Origin: Pseudomonas synxantha BG33R
GTDB taxonomy: Bacteria; Pseudomonadota; Gammaproteobacteria; Pseudomonadales; Pseudomonadaceae
Direction: 5' to 3'
Length of the DNA stretch: 64,000 bases
Assembly: GCF_000263715.2 (NCBI RefSeq)
Contig: NZ_CM001514.1
Location: forward strand, 4,467,674 to 4,531,673
Position 1 is the first letter of the stretch. The number at the start of each line of letters is the position of its first letter. Below are positions 62,710 through 64,000 of this stretch, in pieces. A model generated the notes under the pieces. That model did no database searches. It saw only the letters and a program-made list of their open reading frames with translations, and was not told the origin of the DNA. Made by a program: the position numbers and the translations under genes.

Positions 62710-64000
62710 ATGCGTCTTGCTTCCACTAAAACTGCGGCGCTCCTGTGCGGCGGCCTGTTGCTGGCCCTGAGCGTACCGGCCAGCGCTGCAGTCGACGCTA
62801 AATTGCTCGACATGCTCAAGGCCAACGGCCAGATCACCGCGTCGCAGTACACCGAACTGCAAGCGGAACTGGCCAAGGACCAGAAAGAACAGCAGATCGC
62901 ACGCCAAGCTCAACAAGAGACCAACGAGCAGATCGCAGCCACTGCGAAAAAAACCAACGAGCTGAGCAGCTTCGACCAAAAGCTGGCCTGGGCCGCCAAG
63001 ACTCAATTCAAGGGTGATGTACGCTTCCGCCAGGAAACCATCAAGATCGATGGCGAACCCAACAACGGTGGGCGTGACAAAGACCGTCAACGTATCCGCG
63101 CCCGCCTGGGTGCCTACACCGAAATCAACCCGCAGGTGGACACCGGTATCCGTATCGCCACCGGCGGTGGTGACGATGCGCGTTCTACCAACCAGGATCA
63201 GGACGGCTACTTCGATAAAAAATCGATCTGGCTGGACCTCGGTTACATCGACTACCACCCGGACCAGATCAAGAACCTGCACGTGATCGGCGGCAAGATG
63301 CTTCAGCCTTGGGTAAACATGGGCGACGTGATCTGGGATAGCGATATCAACCCTGAAGGCCTGGCCGTCACCTACAAATACCCACTGGGCAGCAGCGCCG
63401 AACTGTTCGGCAGCCTGGGTAACTACAACCTCAAGGACAATGTCGACGGCGACGGCGTGCAGTTCCGCCACGACCTGCGCCTGACGTCCGGCCAGTTGGG
63501 TACGCGTTTCTCGGTCACCGACAACCTGAAAATGACCCTGGGCGGCAGCGTCTACGCCTACAAAAATGACGAGGACAGCCGCTGCACAACCACCACCACG
63601 CCTTGCGCGTTGGCGGTCAACGGCAACTCGGCCAACAACGAGTTCCGCCTGTATGAAGGTTTTGCCCAGGCAGACATCGGCGGCCTGGCAGTGCCACTGT
63701 CGTTCTACGGCCAATACGTGAAAAACAACGATGCCGTGACCGACCAGGACACCGCGTGGTTGCTGGGTGCCAAGTCCAAGGTGTTCGGTTTCAACCTGGA
63801 CTACAACTACCGCGATGTTCAGCGTAATGCCGTCGTAGGCGCGTTCACCGATTCGGACTTCGCCAACGGTACCACCGGTTCGCGCGGCCACAAGATGAAG
63901 GTCAGCTACGACATCGACAAGAACTTCGCCCTGGGCGCCACCTACTTCCTGACCAAGGCGGACTACGCCAGCCGTACCCAGCGGGATGCCAACACCAACA
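62710..64000 (+). CDS. Porin_5-family putative porin (cut off at the window end)
   Basis: The frame from ATG 62710 (GGAG 6 bases upstream) stays open to the window end, 430 codons. A signal peptide (MRLASTKTAALLCGGLLLAL...PASA) is followed by a coiled coil (about 28-90) and a beta barrel with 'RQRIRARLGAYTEINPQVDT', 'GIRIATGGGDDARSTNQDQD', 'VIGGKMLQPWVN' and 'VIWDSDINPEGLAVTYKYPL'. These match the Porin_5 family. The N-terminal coiled coil suggests trimer assembly or cell-wall contact. The C-terminus and any downstream genes are outside the window. Confidence 0.9.
   Translation, partial: MRLASTKTAALLCGGLLLALSVPASAAVDAKLLDMLKANGQITASQYTELQAELAKDQKEQQIARQAQQETNEQIAATAKKTNELSSFDQKLAWAAKTQFKGDVRFRQETIKIDGEPNNGGRDKDRQRIRARLGAYTEINPQVDTGIRIATGGGDDARSTNQDQDGYFDKKSIWLDLGYIDYHPDQIKNLHVIGGKMLQPWVNMGDVIWDSDINPEGLAVTYKYPLGSSAELFGSLGNYNLKDNVDGDGVQFRHDLRLTSGQLGTRFSVTDNLKMTLGGSVYAYKNDEDSRCTTTTTPCALAVNGNSANNEFRLYEGFAQADIGGLAVPLSFYGQYVKNNDAVTDQDTAWLLGAKSKVFGFNLDYNYRDVQRNAVVGAFTDSDFANGTTGSRGHKMKVSYDIDKNFALGATYFLTKADYASRTQRDANTN

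Overview
The window looks like a chromosomal segment of a Pseudomonas of the P. fluorescens group. Evidence from the sequence: high-GC coding DNA, gene order matching well-known Pseudomonas neighbourhoods (cobO-cobB-bluB-cbiB-cobD-cobQ / cobU-cobT-cobC-cobS; cysM-rlmD-relA-mazG; purM-purN with hda and a DUF2066 gene; gbuR-gbuA-symporter near a PA1414-type small gene), and many REP/REPIN palindromes of the 'GGGAGGGGGCTTGCTCCC' and 'GTAGGAGCGAGCTTGCTCGC' types typical of that group. I saw no tRNA, rRNA, insertion sequence, prophage or CRISPR array. The organism assignment is inference from these features, not from a database search.

Region by region. 1-9.3 kb: the end of a membrane-protein gene, a very large sensor kinase fused to a solute-symporter domain, rmuC on the other strand, several small conserved proteins with long leaders, an orphan lysozyme-like protein, and a FadL-type outer-membrane protein. 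9.3-11.7 kb: a secreted glutathione-peroxidase-like protein, a 39-residue membrane peptide coupled to an MFS exporter, and a MarR regulator with matching operators. 11.7-21.3 kb: the late cobalamin (B12) pathway on the minus strand, headed by a cobalamin riboswitch and mostly joined by 4-base ATGA overlaps, interrupted once by a cruciform-forming repeat. 21.4-27.4 kb: a PQQ-type sugar dehydrogenase lipoprotein, two NlpC/P60 lipoproteins, hda, a PerM/AI-2E-type permease and a DUF2066 protein. 27.7-37.8 kb: purMN, a DUF3108 protein, a small protein whose promoter carries an exact SlyA-type operator, then DUF2058, mazG, relA, rlmD, cysM and a DTW-domain tRNA modification enzyme.

37.8-48.5 kb: a guanidinobutyrase (gbuA) with a divergent LysR regulator and a sodium:solute symporter, a 40-codon PA1414-like gene with an Anr-like box, a LysR/MFS divergent pair, a CvfB-type S1 protein, a TorF-type porin, a lipoprotein and small proteins. 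48.5-64 kb: a DEAD-box helicase, a YbdG-type mechanosensitive channel, a TetR-SDR-quinone oxidoreductase redox locus with a striking double operator, a DMT permease, azoreductase, a LysR-hydrolase-PPIase-ABC exporter run, aquaporin Z, a large GNAT-like protein, and the start of a Porin_5-family porin cut by the window edge.

Most genes are ordinary core genes. The less ordinary signals are: a REP element that is translated as the CobB C-terminus; a cruciform repeat inside the cob cluster; unlisted short genes at 9885-10004 and 41489-41611; exact or near-exact operators (MarR, TetR, LysR, SlyA types); and an orphan lysozyme-like gene.
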